A DNA stretch of 64,000 nt. It comes from Bacillota bacterium (GTDB taxonomy: Bacteria > Bacillota > Clostridia > Christensenellales > SZUA-584). The stretch covers positions 1-64,000 of the forward strand of contig JAEWQS010000189.1 of assembly GCA_023399095.1 (NCBI GenBank), read 5' to 3'. The notes beneath the pieces are model-generated. The model saw only the letters and a program-made list of their open reading frames with translations. It ran no database searches and had not been told where the DNA came from. This document shows, in pieces, positions 51,348 to 61,053 of this stretch; the first letter of the stretch is position 1, and each line of letters starts with the position of its first letter. The translations under genes and the position numbers were made by a program.

Positions 51348-52792
51348 TCAAAAAATCTTGGCAGAAAGCGCAAAAAGAAAAAAAGCCCATGCAGAGAAGT
51401 ATATGGAAGATGATATTAATCATCGCATTTCCTCTGATGATTGTCATCATCGCAATCGCGCTTATAGGGATCGTGTATGCGCTGCAGTATCAAGAGATTC
51501 TGAAAAACGTTACAACGGCCTCAGACTTCAATCAGAACTTCAAGTATGACGTCGATCTAAAAATGTATTACTTTGTGATCGACAGTGAGTATTCGGAAGG
51601 ACTGCCGCTTGACGAATTGCAATCCGCGGAATCGATCGCTCGAAGGCTGATCAATACGACGACGGAAAAGGATAGTTTGCGCGCAATCAACAGCGTGCTG
51701 AACTTTTGCCAAGGCCTTGAGAATAAAATGCAGATGATCGCGCAAACGAAAGAGTATGATGTCCGCATGGATCAGCTAAAAACAGACATTTACTTGATGA
51801 CAGAACAGATTCAGACGTACATAAATACTTATCTTTATTACGAGGCGGCACATCTAAATGACTTGCAGACGGCCATGATCAGGAACATGATCGTTTTTAT
51901 GAGTGTGGTCGTCGTTTTATCGATGGTATTGCTGTATTTTCTATTAACATATTCGAGAAAGCTGACCAGCAGGATCGTGAATCCGATCGACATGATTTGT
52001 GAACGACTGGAAGCAATCGGCAAGGGTAACCTGCTGGTTTGTGAGCCGATTCAAGCAGATGTGGAGGAAGTGCAGCTTCTTTCCGATGGCATAGAGAGCA
52101 TGGTTGGGCGACTGAAGCTGCTGATTAAAAAGAATGCCGAGCAGGAAAAGCAGCGCAGAGGCACCGAATTGGCACTGCTGCAGGCGCAGATCAATCCGCA
52201 TTTTCTCTATAATACACTGGATACCATTGTATGGTTAATAGAGTCAGGAGAAATCAGCTCAGCGGTTACGATGGTGGACAGCCTGTCAAATTTTTTCCGT
52301 TTCTCGCTAAGCCGCGGAAAAAACGTGATTACACTCGCCGAGGAAGAGCGGCACATTCGAAGCTATCTGGAAATTCAGCAGATGCGTTACCGGGATCTCA
52401 TGGAATATAAAATCGACATCCCGGATCAAATGAAAAATTTCATATTACCGAAGCTTACCCTGCAGCCGCTGGTGGAAAATGCGCTGTATCATGGTATAAA
52501 AATACGACGGCGAAAAGGCTTAATCAAAGTGACCGGCAGAATGCAGGAGGAAAGCTTGATATTAGAGGTAACCGACGACGGATCAGGCATGACGGAGGAG
52601 CGCTTAAGCGAGATACGGGCATCCCTTTCGCATAAAATGAGTGACGGGTTTGGGCTCCGGACGGTGCACCAAAGGATTCAAATATTTTTTGGCGGTGAAT
52701 ATGGTTTATCTGTGGAAAGTACGCCAGATACCGGCACAAGGATCACAGTGACGATTCCCATACAGACCTTTGATAAGGAGATGAGAGCTTGA
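51344..52792 (+). CDS. Sensor histidine kinase (YesM type)
   Basis: 482 residues. Two membrane segments, near residues 24-46 and 180-205, frame an extracytoplasmic helical sensor of about 135 residues. A HAMP-like region follows, then the H-box QINPHFLYNTLDTI, N-box LQPLVENALYHG and G-box DDGSGM. Start is GTG 51344, 6-7 nt after AAAGGAAG, overlapping the regulator stop. The sensor lacks a clear sugar-binding fold, so it may detect sugar through the lipoprotein encoded next. Confidence 0.9.
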   Translation: MIKKSWQKAQKEKKPMQRSIWKMILIIAFPLMIVIIAIALIGIVYALQYQEILKNVTTASDFNQNFKYDVDLKMYYFVIDSEYSEGLPLDELQSAESIARRLINTTTEKDSLRAINSVLNFCQGLENKMQMIAQTKEYDVRMDQLKTDIYLMTEQIQTYINTYLYYEAAHLNDLQTAMIRNMIVFMSVVVVLSMVLLYFLLTYSRKLTSRIVNPIDMICERLEAIGKGNLLVCEPIQADVEEVQLLSDGIESMVGRLKLLIKKNAEQEKQRRGTELALLQAQINPHFLYNTLDTIVWLIESGEISSAVTMVDSLSNFFRFSLSRGKNVITLAEEERHIRSYLEIQQMRYRDLMEYKIDIPDQMKNFILPKLTLQPLVENALYHGIKIRRRKGLIKVTGRMQEESLILEVTDDGSGMTEERLSEIRASLSHKMSDGFGLRTVHQRIQIFFGGEYGLSVESTPDTGTRITVTIPIQTFDKEMRA

Positions 52793-53784
52793 AAACCAAG
52801 ATATTTGTGGCAGTCGTGTGTCTTGTGGTTCTGCTTGGCGGCTGCGCTGGGGAAGAGCAGCCCATGGCGGAGACTACCAAAGATCAACCGATCGTGGTCG
52901 GGTTTTCGCAGGTCGGCGCAGAGTCGGAATGGCGTGTGGCCAATACCGAAAACATGAAGGCCACGCTATGCGAAGAAAACGGATATGAGCTGATTTTTGA
53001 CGACGCCCGAAATGAGCAGGAAAACCAGATCAAAGCGATCCGCAACTTTATCCAACAGGATGTTGACTATATCGTGTTCTCTCCAAGGGTTGAAACGGGT
53101 TGGAATTCGATTTTGCAGGAAGTGAAGGAGGCCGGTATACCGGTGATCGTGATTGACCGCTATATTGAAGCGGCAGATGAAGACCTGTATACGGCGTATA
53201 TCGGCTCCGACTTTCGAAAAGAAGGCGATAAAGCCGTGAAGTGGCTGCAGGATTTGCTGGAGAAACAAGGGAGAAAACGAGAGCCCATCGGAATTGTGCA
53301 TATTCAAGGCACGCTTGCATCCTCCGCGCAGATCGGCCGAACCGGTGCGCTGGAGAACGCAGTCGGCCAAAACCCTTACTGGACAATTGTCGCACAGGAA
53401 GACGGCGATTTTACAAGGGCCAAGACTTACGAGGTCATGGGCGAAATTTTAAAGAAGACGAAAGAAATCGACGTCGTTTACTGTGAGAACGATGGTGAAG
53501 CGCTCGGTGCGATTGACGCGATGGAAGAGGCAGGACTGAAATGCAACGTGAATGGCGGCGTCATTGTCATCTCGTTCGACGCGACAAGGCTGGGGCTTGA
53601 GTATTGCTTGGAGGGAAAAATCGGCCTGACTGTAGAATGTAACCCCCTTCAGGGTCCCTATGTGGATGAGATCATTAAAAAGCTCGAGCGTGGAGAGCCG
53701 ATAGAGCGGGAGACATTCATTGACGAGACCCAGTTCGACTGCTTCACCATCACGCAGGAGATGATTGACACCAGGGAATATTGA
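52789..53784 (+). CDS. Sugar-binding lipoprotein coupled to the two-component system
   Basis: 331 residues. Signal plus lipobox LLGGC, then a ribose/galactofuranose-binding-type domain with VGFSQVGAESEWRVANTEN, DDARNEQENQIKAIRNF and VVISFDATRLG. It starts at TTG 52789, overlapping the kinase stop by 4 nt, with AAGGAG 8 nt upstream. The coupling suggests that it presents sugar to the kinase sensor rather than serving transport. It is a relative of the transport binding protein at 54156 and may share its ligand. Confidence 0.85.
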   Translation: MKTKIFVAVVCLVVLLGGCAGEEQPMAETTKDQPIVVGFSQVGAESEWRVANTENMKATLCEENGYELIFDDARNEQENQIKAIRNFIQQDVDYIVFSPRVETGWNSILQEVKEAGIPVIVIDRYIEAADEDLYTAYIGSDFRKEGDKAVKWLQDLLEKQGRKREPIGIVHIQGTLASSAQIGRTGALENAVGQNPYWTIVAQEDGDFTRAKTYEVMGEILKKTKEIDVVYCENDGEALGAIDAMEEAGLKCNVNGGVIVISFDATRLGLEYCLEGKIGLTVECNPLQGPYVDEIIKKLERGEPIERETFIDETQFDCFTITQEMIDTREY

Positions 53785-54155
53785 TGGATAGTGGTGATGA
53801 ATGTCTTTACCAGACTTCAGTTTAATTGAAATTTATTACAATGCGAAAGATTAACAATTCAACCAATGCAATAAATAAGAACAACAATTGAAACGACAGT
53901 ATCAGGCAAACGAAAGCTGTTTTTGATATATCGCTGCTTTTTGGCCGTTGATTATAACCGGAAATGTTTGAAAAATTATTACCGGTTTTAGATTTCTTTA
54001 TAGATTCGTTCCAATGGGTTTGCTATTTACTCAATATGGTTGAAATTTTTACGAAGTTTCCCTGCCAACATTGTTTTTCATATATGCGGTTGTTAAAATA
54101 CAAAGTGTTCTTAGATGCATAGCTTCAAGAATAAATATGGAAAGGAACTCTAATT
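53785..54155. other. Intergenic region upstream of the YtfQ-type transporter
   Basis: 371 nt, AT-rich, no gene seen. A candidate promoter lies at 54071-54099. This is the likely target of the response regulator encoded just upstream; I could not pick out a repeated binding motif. Confidence 0.5.
54071..54099 (+). promoter_or_regulatory. Candidate promoter of the YtfQ-type operon
   Basis: TTGTTT (54071-54076), 17-nt spacer, TAAAAT (54094-54099), 57 nt upstream of the binding-protein start. The weak -35 fits an activator-dependent promoter. Confidence 0.45.
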
Positions 54156-55211
54156 ATGAAAAAACTGTTGGTTGTCTTTTTAACTGTTGTCCTGGCGTTT
54201 AGTCTGATCGCATGCAGCGCACAGACACCCGCTCCGAGCGAATCGGCACCTGCCGAGGAATCCGCTGAAGCTCCGGCACCTGCCGAGGAATCCGCTGAAG
54301 CTCCGGCACCCGCCGAAGAAGCTGGTGGGCTGATTAAGGTTGGTATCGTCAACAATCCGCCGGCTGAGTCCGGATATCGCGCAGCGAATGTGGCAGACTT
54401 TGAAAAAGTCTTCACGGAAGCGAACGGATATGAAGTTTCGACCTTCTACAGCTTGAAAAATGATGAGCAGCTGAATGCAGCTGCGCAGTTTATCACTGAT
54501 GGCGTGGACTACCTTCTCATCTCGGCGGCGGCTACAGATGGTTGGGATGCTGTTCTTACCAATGCTCAGGAAGCCGGAATCAAAGTGTTCCTCTTCGACC
54601 GTATGATGAACGTCGATGAGAGCATGTATGAAGCTGCTGTTGTTTCCGACATGGCAAATCAGGGCACGACGGCTGTGGAATGGCTCAAGGCGCAGAAGCT
54701 TGATGCGTATAATGTCATCCACATTCAGGGCGCAATGGGCAGCGATGCACAGATCGGCCGTACAGCCGCTTTGGATGCTGAGTTTGCAGCCGGCACAATG
54801 AATAAGGTTGTACAGCAGACCGCTACTTGGGATGAAGCCGAAGCAAAGAAAATTGTAGAAGCTGTTATCAATTCCGGTGACGAATTCAACGTGATCTATG
54901 CCGAAAATGATGGCATGGCAAAGGGTGCTGTTGCAGCGCTTGATGAAGCTGGTATCACCCACGGCGTTGGCAAAGATGTTGTTGTTATGGGCTTCGATTG
55001 CAACAAGTGGGCGCTTAGAGAGCTGCTTGCCGGCAACTGGAACTATGACGGTCAGTGCAGCCCCTTCCAGGCAACTGTCATCGCTGAGATGATACAGAAG
55101 CTTGAAGCTGGCGAAACGCTTTCTGAAAAGAAAGTTATTTCTGAAGAGCGTGGTTTTGATGCAACGACGATTACGCAAGAGGACATCGATACATACGGTC
55201 TCGGCGAATAA
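54156..55211 (+). CDS. Galactofuranose/arabinofuranose-type sugar-binding lipoprotein (YtfQ-like)
   Basis: 351 residues. Lipobox LIAC, a linker built of two or more near-exact 30-bp repeats (EESAEAPAPA), and a binding domain with VGIVNNPPAESGYRAANVADF. YtfQ-type proteins bind furanose sugars. The araBAD-like genes 4 kb downstream make L-arabinose (possibly the furanose form) a good candidate ligand. AAAGG upstream; a long stem-loop follows at 55251. Confidence 0.87.
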   Translation: MKKLLVVFLTVVLAFSLIACSAQTPAPSESAPAEESAEAPAPAEESAEAPAPAEEAGGLIKVGIVNNPPAESGYRAANVADFEKVFTEANGYEVSTFYSLKNDEQLNAAAQFITDGVDYLLISAAATDGWDAVLTNAQEAGIKVFLFDRMMNVDESMYEAAVVSDMANQGTTAVEWLKAQKLDAYNVIHIQGAMGSDAQIGRTAALDAEFAAGTMNKVVQQTATWDEAEAKKIVEAVINSGDEFNVIYAENDGMAKGAVAALDEAGITHGVGKDVVVMGFDCNKWALRELLAGNWNYDGQCSPFQATVIAEMIQKLEAGETLSEKKVISEERGFDATTITQEDIDTYGLGE

Positions 55212-55250
55212 TCTCTACACCTAATAACAGGGACTTTGTATGAAGTATGT

Positions 55251-55292
55251 GCGGTGCGGAGTATGCGGATAATATCCGCACACTCGCACCGC
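55251..55292 (+). terminator. Long stem-loop after the binding-protein gene
   Basis: GCGGTGC...GAGT...TGCGGAT (from 55251) pairs with ATCCGCA...ACTC...GCACCGC (to 55292), about 18 bp with one bulge and one mismatch. No T-run. Same position as the loops after the other two transport binding-protein genes. Confidence 0.65.
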
Positions 55293-55335
55293 TATCTTTA
55301 CGAAAATCCCAACGCTTAAAGGATGGTTAGTACCT

Positions 55336-56856
55336 ATGCAAAACGATATCGTTTTATCCATGCGGAAAATATGCAAAGCCTTCCCGGGCGTACGCGCTTT
55401 GCATAATGTGGATTTCACTCTTTGTAAAGGCGAAATTCACGCCCTGATGGGTGAGAATGGAGCCGGCAAGTCAACCTTGGTCAAAGTTTTAACAGGCGTA
55501 TACCCGAAAGATTCAGGGCAAATCCACATAGCGGGTATTAACAAAGAAGTTACGATAAAATCACCTCAAGAGGCTCAAAATTTAGGCATCAGTACGGTTT
55601 ATCAGGAGATAACCCTTTGCCCAAACCTTACGGTTGCCGAAAATATGTTTATCGGACGGGGCAATTACAATTTTGTCAATTGGCGGTCTATGGTCAAGAA
55701 GACGACACAGATACTTGACAGACTTAAAATTCCGGCGAGAGCCACTCAGCAGCTGGCCACTTGCTCGCTGGCTGTACAGCAAATGGTCGCCATTGCCCGT
55801 GCCGTGGATATGGACTGCAAAGTCCTTATCTTAGACGAGCCGACCTCCTCTCTGGACGAACACGAGGTTGAAAAGCTTTTTTCTCTTATGCGCGAACTGA
55901 AGTCGCGCGGTGTCGGCATCGTTTTCATCACGCATTTTCTTGAACAGGTGTACGAGATATGCGACAAGATTACCGTTTTGAGGAATGGCGAATTCGTTGG
56001 AGAGTACGAAATAAAAGATTTGCCGCGTGTACAGCTCATTTCAAAGATGATGGGTAAAGAACTCGACGACATTTCAGCATTGGAAAATCGAAAGGAATTG
56101 CACACCGAGGCGGAGGCCATGCCCGTTTTCGAGGCATTTGGGTTATCCAGCGCGGTGGGCACAAAGGCGTTTGATTTTAAAATTCATAAGGGAGAAGTGA
56201 ACGGGTTTACCGGGCTTCTTGGTTCTGGCCGGAGCGAATGCGTACGGGCGATATTCGGCGCTGACAAAATAACCGGCGGCAAGGTGAAGGTAAACGGAGA
56301 AAACGTAAAAATATCCAAACCCAAGAATGCCATGAAGCATGGCGTTGGGTATCTGCCCGAGGACAGAAAGCAGGATGGTATCGTTGAGGATCTGTCCGTG
56401 CGTGATAATATTATACTTGCATTACAGGTGATGAAGGGCTTTTTTCGGCCTTTTTCCAAAACGGAGGCGGAAGCCTTTGCAGACCAGTACATCAAATTAT
56501 TAGGGATAAAAACGGCTTCGACGGACACACCCATAAAATCACTTTCGGGCGGCAATCAGCAAAAGGTCATACTCGCTCGCTGGTTGCTCACAAATCCAAA
56601 GTATCTTATCTTGGACGAACCGACGCGAGGTATTGACGTCGGTACAAAAGTTGAAATACAAAAGCTTGTGCTCAAGCTTGCCGAAGATGGCGTCAGCGTG
56701 ACGTTTATCTCATCTGAAATAGAGGAAATGCTTCGCACTTGTTCGCGGCTCATCGTTATGCGGGATCGTAAAATAGTGGGCGAACTTAAGGGTGAGGACA
56801 TGACGCAAGCAAAAATCATGCACACGATAGCGGGGGAGGCAGTTCAAAATGGCTAA
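55336..56856 (+). CDS. Sugar ABC transporter ATPase, double-domain (YtfR type)
   Basis: 506 residues. First cassette with GENGAGKST and VLILDEPTSS, second with GLLGSGRSE, LSGGNQQKVI and ILDEPTRGIDVG. It precedes two different permease genes, the YtfR-YtfT-YjfF arrangement. The upstream ribosome binding site is modest (AAAGGATGG). The permease start overlaps its stop by 8 nt. Confidence 0.9.
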   Translation: MQNDIVLSMRKICKAFPGVRALHNVDFTLCKGEIHALMGENGAGKSTLVKVLTGVYPKDSGQIHIAGINKEVTIKSPQEAQNLGISTVYQEITLCPNLTVAENMFIGRGNYNFVNWRSMVKKTTQILDRLKIPARATQQLATCSLAVQQMVAIARAVDMDCKVLILDEPTSSLDEHEVEKLFSLMRELKSRGVGIVFITHFLEQVYEICDKITVLRNGEFVGEYEIKDLPRVQLISKMMGKELDDISALENRKELHTEAEAMPVFEAFGLSSAVGTKAFDFKIHKGEVNGFTGLLGSGRSECVRAIFGADKITGGKVKVNGENVKISKPKNAMKHGVGYLPEDRKQDGIVEDLSVRDNIILALQVMKGFFRPFSKTEAEAFADQYIKLLGIKTASTDTPIKSLSGGNQQKVILARWLLTNPKYLILDEPTRGIDVGTKVEIQKLVLKLAEDGVSVTFISSEIEEMLRTCSRLIVMRDRKIVGELKGEDMTQAKIMHTIAGEAVQNG

Positions 56857-57931
56857 AGGTTTAAAGAAATTAATGAGGTCTCAATTGATTATCCCGTTGT
56901 TTGCGCTTTTTTTGATCATTGTTTTTAATTTGATCAGGGATGTTGGATTTTTTTCTTTAACCGTTACAACCAACAACGATGGAAACACCGTTCTTTCAGG
57001 AAATATAATCAGTATTCTAAACGGCGCATCTGAGCTTGCTATTTTGGCAATCGGTATGACGCTGGTCACCGCATCGTCGAGAGGACAGGATATCAGCGTT
57101 GGTGCAGCGGTGGCCATAGCGGGCAGTGTTTTTATGAGGGTGCTTCGTGAGAATCAAATTACCATGCCAATTATTCTTCTCGCCTTTTTGGCAAGCTGTG
57201 TGGTTGCCATTATTTTCGGCGCATTCAACGGCACGTTGGTTGCCGTATTCAAGATTTTGCCGATGATTGCGACATTGATACTGTTTACTGCGGGACGACC
57301 TATCGCGTATTGGATAAACGGCGGGGCCACGCCGACTGTTGACAGCCCACTGCTGGGGAATATCGGCAGTTTTATTCCGGGTATCCCCATACCTACACCC
57401 ATTATTATTGTAATAGTTTTCGGTGTGTTGGTTTCCCTTATATTAAGGTTCACCAATCTCGGGTTATACACACAAGCGGTTGGAATTAACGAAAAATCCG
57501 CCCGCCTAAACGGAATTAACGTTGTTTGGATGAAACTATTATCGTTTATAATACTGGGTGTTTGCGTTGCTATAGCGGGAACAATCAGCGTCAGCAGAAT
57601 GGGACTTATCAACCATGAAACCATTCTTTTGGATATTGAAATGGATGCTATTTTGGCTGTTGCTATCGGAGGCAATGCGCTAAGCGGCGGAAAATTCAGC
57701 TTAACCGGTTCTGTGATCGGGGCATACATTATTCAGGCGTTGACAATTACGTTATATGCCATGAAGGTTCCTTCAACGGCGGTAAAGGCCTATAAGGCCA
57801 TTGTTATTATAGCCATCGTTGTGATTAGTTCGCCCATTGTAAAAGAATATGCCATTCAGCTGCGCGATAAGCTGTTTAAAAAATCGACGAAAGTAGCAGA
57901 GAATTACATCGATGGTGGTAAAAGCCTGTAG
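56849..57931 (+). CDS. Sugar ABC transporter permease 1 (YtfT type)
   Basis: 360 residues, multi-spanning. SSRGQDISVGAAVAIAGS and ILAVAIGGNALSGGKFSLTGS are ribose-type permease motifs. ATG 56849 overlaps the ATPase end, and GGGGGAGG precedes it. The C-terminal cytoplasmic tail sequence (about 57798-57905) is repeated in decayed form immediately downstream. It should form a heterodimer with the product of 58046. Confidence 0.9.
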   Translation: MAKGLKKLMRSQLIIPLFALFLIIVFNLIRDVGFFSLTVTTNNDGNTVLSGNIISILNGASELAILAIGMTLVTASSRGQDISVGAAVAIAGSVFMRVLRENQITMPIILLAFLASCVVAIIFGAFNGTLVAVFKILPMIATLILFTAGRPIAYWINGGATPTVDSPLLGNIGSFIPGIPIPTPIIIVIVFGVLVSLILRFTNLGLYTQAVGINEKSARLNGINVVWMKLLSFIILGVCVAIAGTISVSRMGLINHETILLDIEMDAILAVAIGGNALSGGKFSLTGSVIGAYIIQALTITLYAMKVPSTAVKAYKAIVIIAIVVISSPIVKEYAIQLRDKLFKKSTKVAENYIDGGKSL

Positions 57932-57933
57932 GG

Positions 57934-58041
57934 CAATTGGTAATATGGCCATCGTTGTCAATGGTTCGTCAATTGTAAAAGAGTAGCCTTTCAGCTGCGC
58001 AACAAGCTGTTTAAAAAACCGATGAAGTTAACGGAGAAGAA
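57934..58041 (+). repeat. Decayed partial tandem duplication of the permease 3' end
   Basis: Bases about 57934-58041 match 57798-57905, the end of the preceding permease gene, with many substitutions and at least one single-base deletion; for example, CAGCTGCGC and AAGCTGTTTAAAAAA recur 135-136 bp apart. The copy no longer reads as protein. It fills the gap between the two permease genes, and its far end supplies the region just before the second permease start. Confidence 0.8.
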
Positions 58042-58045
58042 TAAT

Positions 58046-59176
58046 ATGACAAGTAAAAGAGGTCTATTTGCCGGGATGCCGGGGAAAAAACGCAAGGAGC
58101 CAATTTCCAACACCAATTTGCTCTTGACCATAACAATTTGCACCTTCATTGGCATGTACGTACTTGCAATGCTTGTCTGGGGTGGCGGTTTCTTGAATCC
58201 TCAGCAGTTTCTTGATATTTTCAATAACAATGCGTTCTTGATTGTGATTTCCTGCGGACTGACTATCGTGATGATCGCAGGTGGCATCGATATTTCAGTG
58301 GGCGGCATAACCGCGCTGGTGACCATGGCTTGCGTTGTTTATCTGGATGACCATGGCGGCAGCGTCATAGGCTCGGTGGGTTTGGCTTTGGGTATAGGGA
58401 TAGCGTTCGGATTGATTCAGGGAACGTTGATAGCTTATTTGGATATTCAGCCCTTTATTGTCTCTTTAGCGGGCATGTTCTTTGCAAAAGGTCTGACAAC
58501 CATCGTCAGCGCTGCTCCGCGCACAGCGGTACATGAGGCCTTCATGGCCCTTAAGGATTTCCGTATCGTTATTCCGGGTATCGGTTCATATGGAAAAACC
58601 GGCAATTTTATTCCCGCCAAAATTGAGCTCGGCGTTGTGGTCGCTATCGCTATTGTATTGATTATATTCATTATTCTCAAATGGACGCGATTCGGTCGCA
58701 ACCTCTACGCGGTGGGCGGTAACAAACAAAGCGCGTTAATGCTCGGCATCAACGTCAAACGCACAAAATTCTATTCCTATTTGCTGTGCGGGTTGTTAGC
58801 CGGAATCGGCGGCTATGTCTATATGCTGCACACAGGGGCAGGGAACGCCTCCAATGCAACCGCCGCAGAAATGCAAGCGATTGCATCTGCCATTATCGGC
58901 GGGACATTATTAACCGGCGGCGTTGGCAATGTTATCGGTACGCTTTTCGGGGTGCTTTCGTTAAAGACAATCAGCAATATTGTGATTGCTTCGGGGCTTA
59001 GGGAGCCATATTGGCAGAGCATTACTATCGGGCTCATGCTGTGCTTCTTTATTTTGCTTCAGAGCGTCGTTCTCGCGCTTCGTGATAAGGGCGGCTTTAA
59101 GTCGGTGCTGCCGGAATGGATGATGTTTAAAAGCAGGAAAAGAAGCGAAGATAGCGCGAAGGATATGACCTCTTAA
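58046..59176 (+). CDS. Sugar ABC transporter permease 2 (YjfF type)
   Basis: 376 residues, multi-spanning, with MIAGGIDISVGGITALVT and ASAIIGGTLLTGGVGNVIGT. I start it at ATG 58046, 9 nt after GGAG. The upstream ATG at 58022 lies inside the duplicated permease remnant and lacks a ribosome binding site. Partner of the 56849 permease. A basic C-terminal tail (KSRKRSEDSAKD) is present. Confidence 0.88.
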   Translation: MTSKRGLFAGMPGKKRKEPISNTNLLLTITICTFIGMYVLAMLVWGGGFLNPQQFLDIFNNNAFLIVISCGLTIVMIAGGIDISVGGITALVTMACVVYLDDHGGSVIGSVGLALGIGIAFGLIQGTLIAYLDIQPFIVSLAGMFFAKGLTTIVSAAPRTAVHEAFMALKDFRIVIPGIGSYGKTGNFIPAKIELGVVVAIAIVLIIFIILKWTRFGRNLYAVGGNKQSALMLGINVKRTKFYSYLLCGLLAGIGGYVYMLHTGAGNASNATAAEMQAIASAIIGGTLLTGGVGNVIGTLFGVLSLKTISNIVIASGLREPYWQSITIGLMLCFFILLQSVVLALRDKGGFKSVLPEWMMFKSRKRSEDSAKDMTS

Positions 59177-59300
59177 TAATAACGATCTGTTATGCGATCA
59201 TTTCGCGTGTGTTCCGGCATTTTCTGAAGATATCATAAAAACATATAAGCTGTATGCGGCATTTGATTCCTCCCGCGCGTGTTTACGGCACAGCTAGGCG

Positions 59301-59325
59301 CAAGGCTGGGTACCCCCCAGCTTTG
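59301..59325 (+). terminator. 10-bp hairpin after the transporter operon
   Basis: CAAGGCTGGG (59301-59310) pairs with CCCAGCTTTG (59316-59325), one G-T wobble, 5-nt loop. It separates the transporter operon from the arabinose genes. A TATAAT-like -10 for the next operon is at 59405-59410 without a good -35. Confidence 0.6.
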
Positions 59326-59441
59326 TGTAGTTAAAAAACAAACAGATGTGCGAGAAACACGAAAAAATCGGATATAAACGCTATCGGCTTGGGCATTGCT
59401 ATTGTATAATAGACAGAAAGCCCCATTAATAAGGAGGACGT

Positions 59442-61034
59442 ATGGATAATCATCTCGACAAAAGCGCAATTATGAATGGCGACACATACCTAGGAATTGA
59501 GCTTGGGTCCACGCGCATCAAGGCCGTGTTGATCGATAACACGCACAGACAGATCGCGTCGGGCGGTCATACGTGGGAAAACAAGCTTGAAGACGGCATC
59601 TGGACGTACTCGCTTGACGATATCTGGACAGGTATCCGCGACTGTTACGCACAGATGGCTAAAGACGTGAACGACAAATATGGCTTACAGCTCGATACCG
59701 TCGGTGCAATCGGCGTTTCAGCCATGATGCACGGGTACATGGCATTTGATAAAGACGATAACTTGCTTGTGCCGTTCCGCACATGGCGCAACACCATCAC
59801 GGGCGAGGCATCGGAAAAACTCACGGAACTATTCGGATTCCATGTGCCGCAGCGCTGGAGCATTGCGCACCTGTATCAGGCAATCCTCAATGGCGAACCG
59901 CATGTGAAGGATTTAAGCTTCCTCACCACACTCGCTGGATATATCCACTGGCAATTGACAGGGGAGAAGGTGCTGGGCATCGGAGACGCGTCAGGCATGT
60001 TCCCGATTGACGACGCCACAAGGCAATACGACAGCGACATGATAAGCAAGTTTGATAAACTGACTGCGGATGTGCCATGGACGCTTTCAGATATTCTGCC
60101 GGGGATTTTGCCCGCGGGCGATAAAGCGGGGACGCTGACAGAGCAAGGCGCAAAGCGGCTCGACCCGAGCGGCGCTCTCAAAGCGGGTATCCCGATGTGT
60201 CCGCCCGAAGGCGACGCGGGCACCGGTATGGTGGCGACCAACAGCGTGCGCATGCGTACAGGCAACGTCAGCGCAGGCACCAGCGTATTTGCCATGATTG
60301 TGCTGGAAAAATCGCTGTCCAAAGTTTATCCGGAGATCGATATGGTCACCACACCTGCCGGTGATGCCGTGGCGATGGTGCACTGCAACAACTGCCTGGG
60401 TGACCTCGACGCATGGGTCAAGCTGCTCGGCGAAGCAGCCAAATTGCTTGGCGCGCAGTTTGATACCAAAACGCTTTATAGCAAGCTCTTAAATAACGCG
60501 CTTAACGGCGCCTCAGACTGCGACGGCCTGCTCTCATATAATTACATCTCGGGTGAACATGTGACGGACTTCACGCAAGGACGGCCGCTGTTCACACGCA
60601 CACCGGATGGCGAGTTTAATCTGGCGGGCTTCATGCGCACACACCTGTATTCGGCCGTGGCCTCGCTGAAAATCGGCATTAAGATACTGCTGGAAGATGA
60701 GGGCGCCGCGCTCGATTCCATTACAGGACACGGCGGCTTCTTCAAGGATGCCAACGTTGGCCAGCGGATCATGTCTGCGGCGATGGGCGCACCTGTGACC
60801 GTTATGGCGACAGCCGGTGAAGGCGGGCCGTGGGGTATGGCGGTGCTTGCGGCGTATATGATGAATAAACAAGGCGGGACGCTTCCAGATTATCTGAGCA
60901 GCCGCGTGTTCGCAGACGCAGAATGCACAACTGTGAAGTCGAACGAAAAGGACATCGCGGGATTTGCGGTGTTTATGGAGAGGTATCAAGCCGGTCTGGC
61001 TGTAGAGCGGTCGGCTGTTGAGACGTTACGATAG
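59442..61034 (+). CDS. FGGY-family carbohydrate kinase, probable L-ribulokinase
   Basis: 530 residues. Phosphate loop [26 protein letters not shown], and catalytic-Asp region [13 protein letters not shown]; the C-terminal ATP region is [13 protein letters not shown]. It is longer than xylulokinases and of a different FGGY branch from the 47239 protein. Located directly before AraA and AraD, it should phosphorylate L-ribulose to L-ribulose-5-P, the AraB role. AAGGAGGACG site upstream. Confidence 0.85.
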   Translation: MDNHLDKSAIMNGDTYLGIELGSTRIKAVLIDNTHRQIASGGHTWENKLEDGIWTYSLDDIWTGIRDCYAQMAKDVNDKYGLQLDTVGAIGVSAMMHGYMAFDKDDNLLVPFRTWRNTITGEASEKLTELFGFHVPQRWSIAHLYQAILNGEPHVKDLSFLTTLAGYIHWQLTGEKVLGIGDASGMFPIDDATRQYDSDMISKFDKLTADVPWTLSDILPGILPAGDKAGTLTEQGAKRLDPSGALKAGIPMCPPEGDAGTGMVATNSVRMRTGNVSAGTSVFAMIVLEKSLSKVYPEIDMVTTPAGDAVAMVHCNNCLGDLDAWVKLLGEAAKLLGAQFDTKTLYSKLLNNALNGASDCDGLLSYNYISGEHVTDFTQGRPLFTRTPDGEFNLAGFMRTHLYSAVASLKIGIKILLEDEGAALDSITGHGGFFKDANVGQRIMSAAMGAPVTVMATAGEGGPWGMAVLAAYMMNKQGGTLPDYLSSRVFADAECTTVKSNEKDIAGFAVFMERYQAGLAVERSAVETLR

Positions 61035-61053
61035 AAGAAAAGGAGAAAAACTC

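Noticed and set aside
54180..55178. 332-codon minus-strand ORF opposite the binding lipoprotein
   Set aside because: Shadow of a repeat-containing plus-strand gene; no family features.
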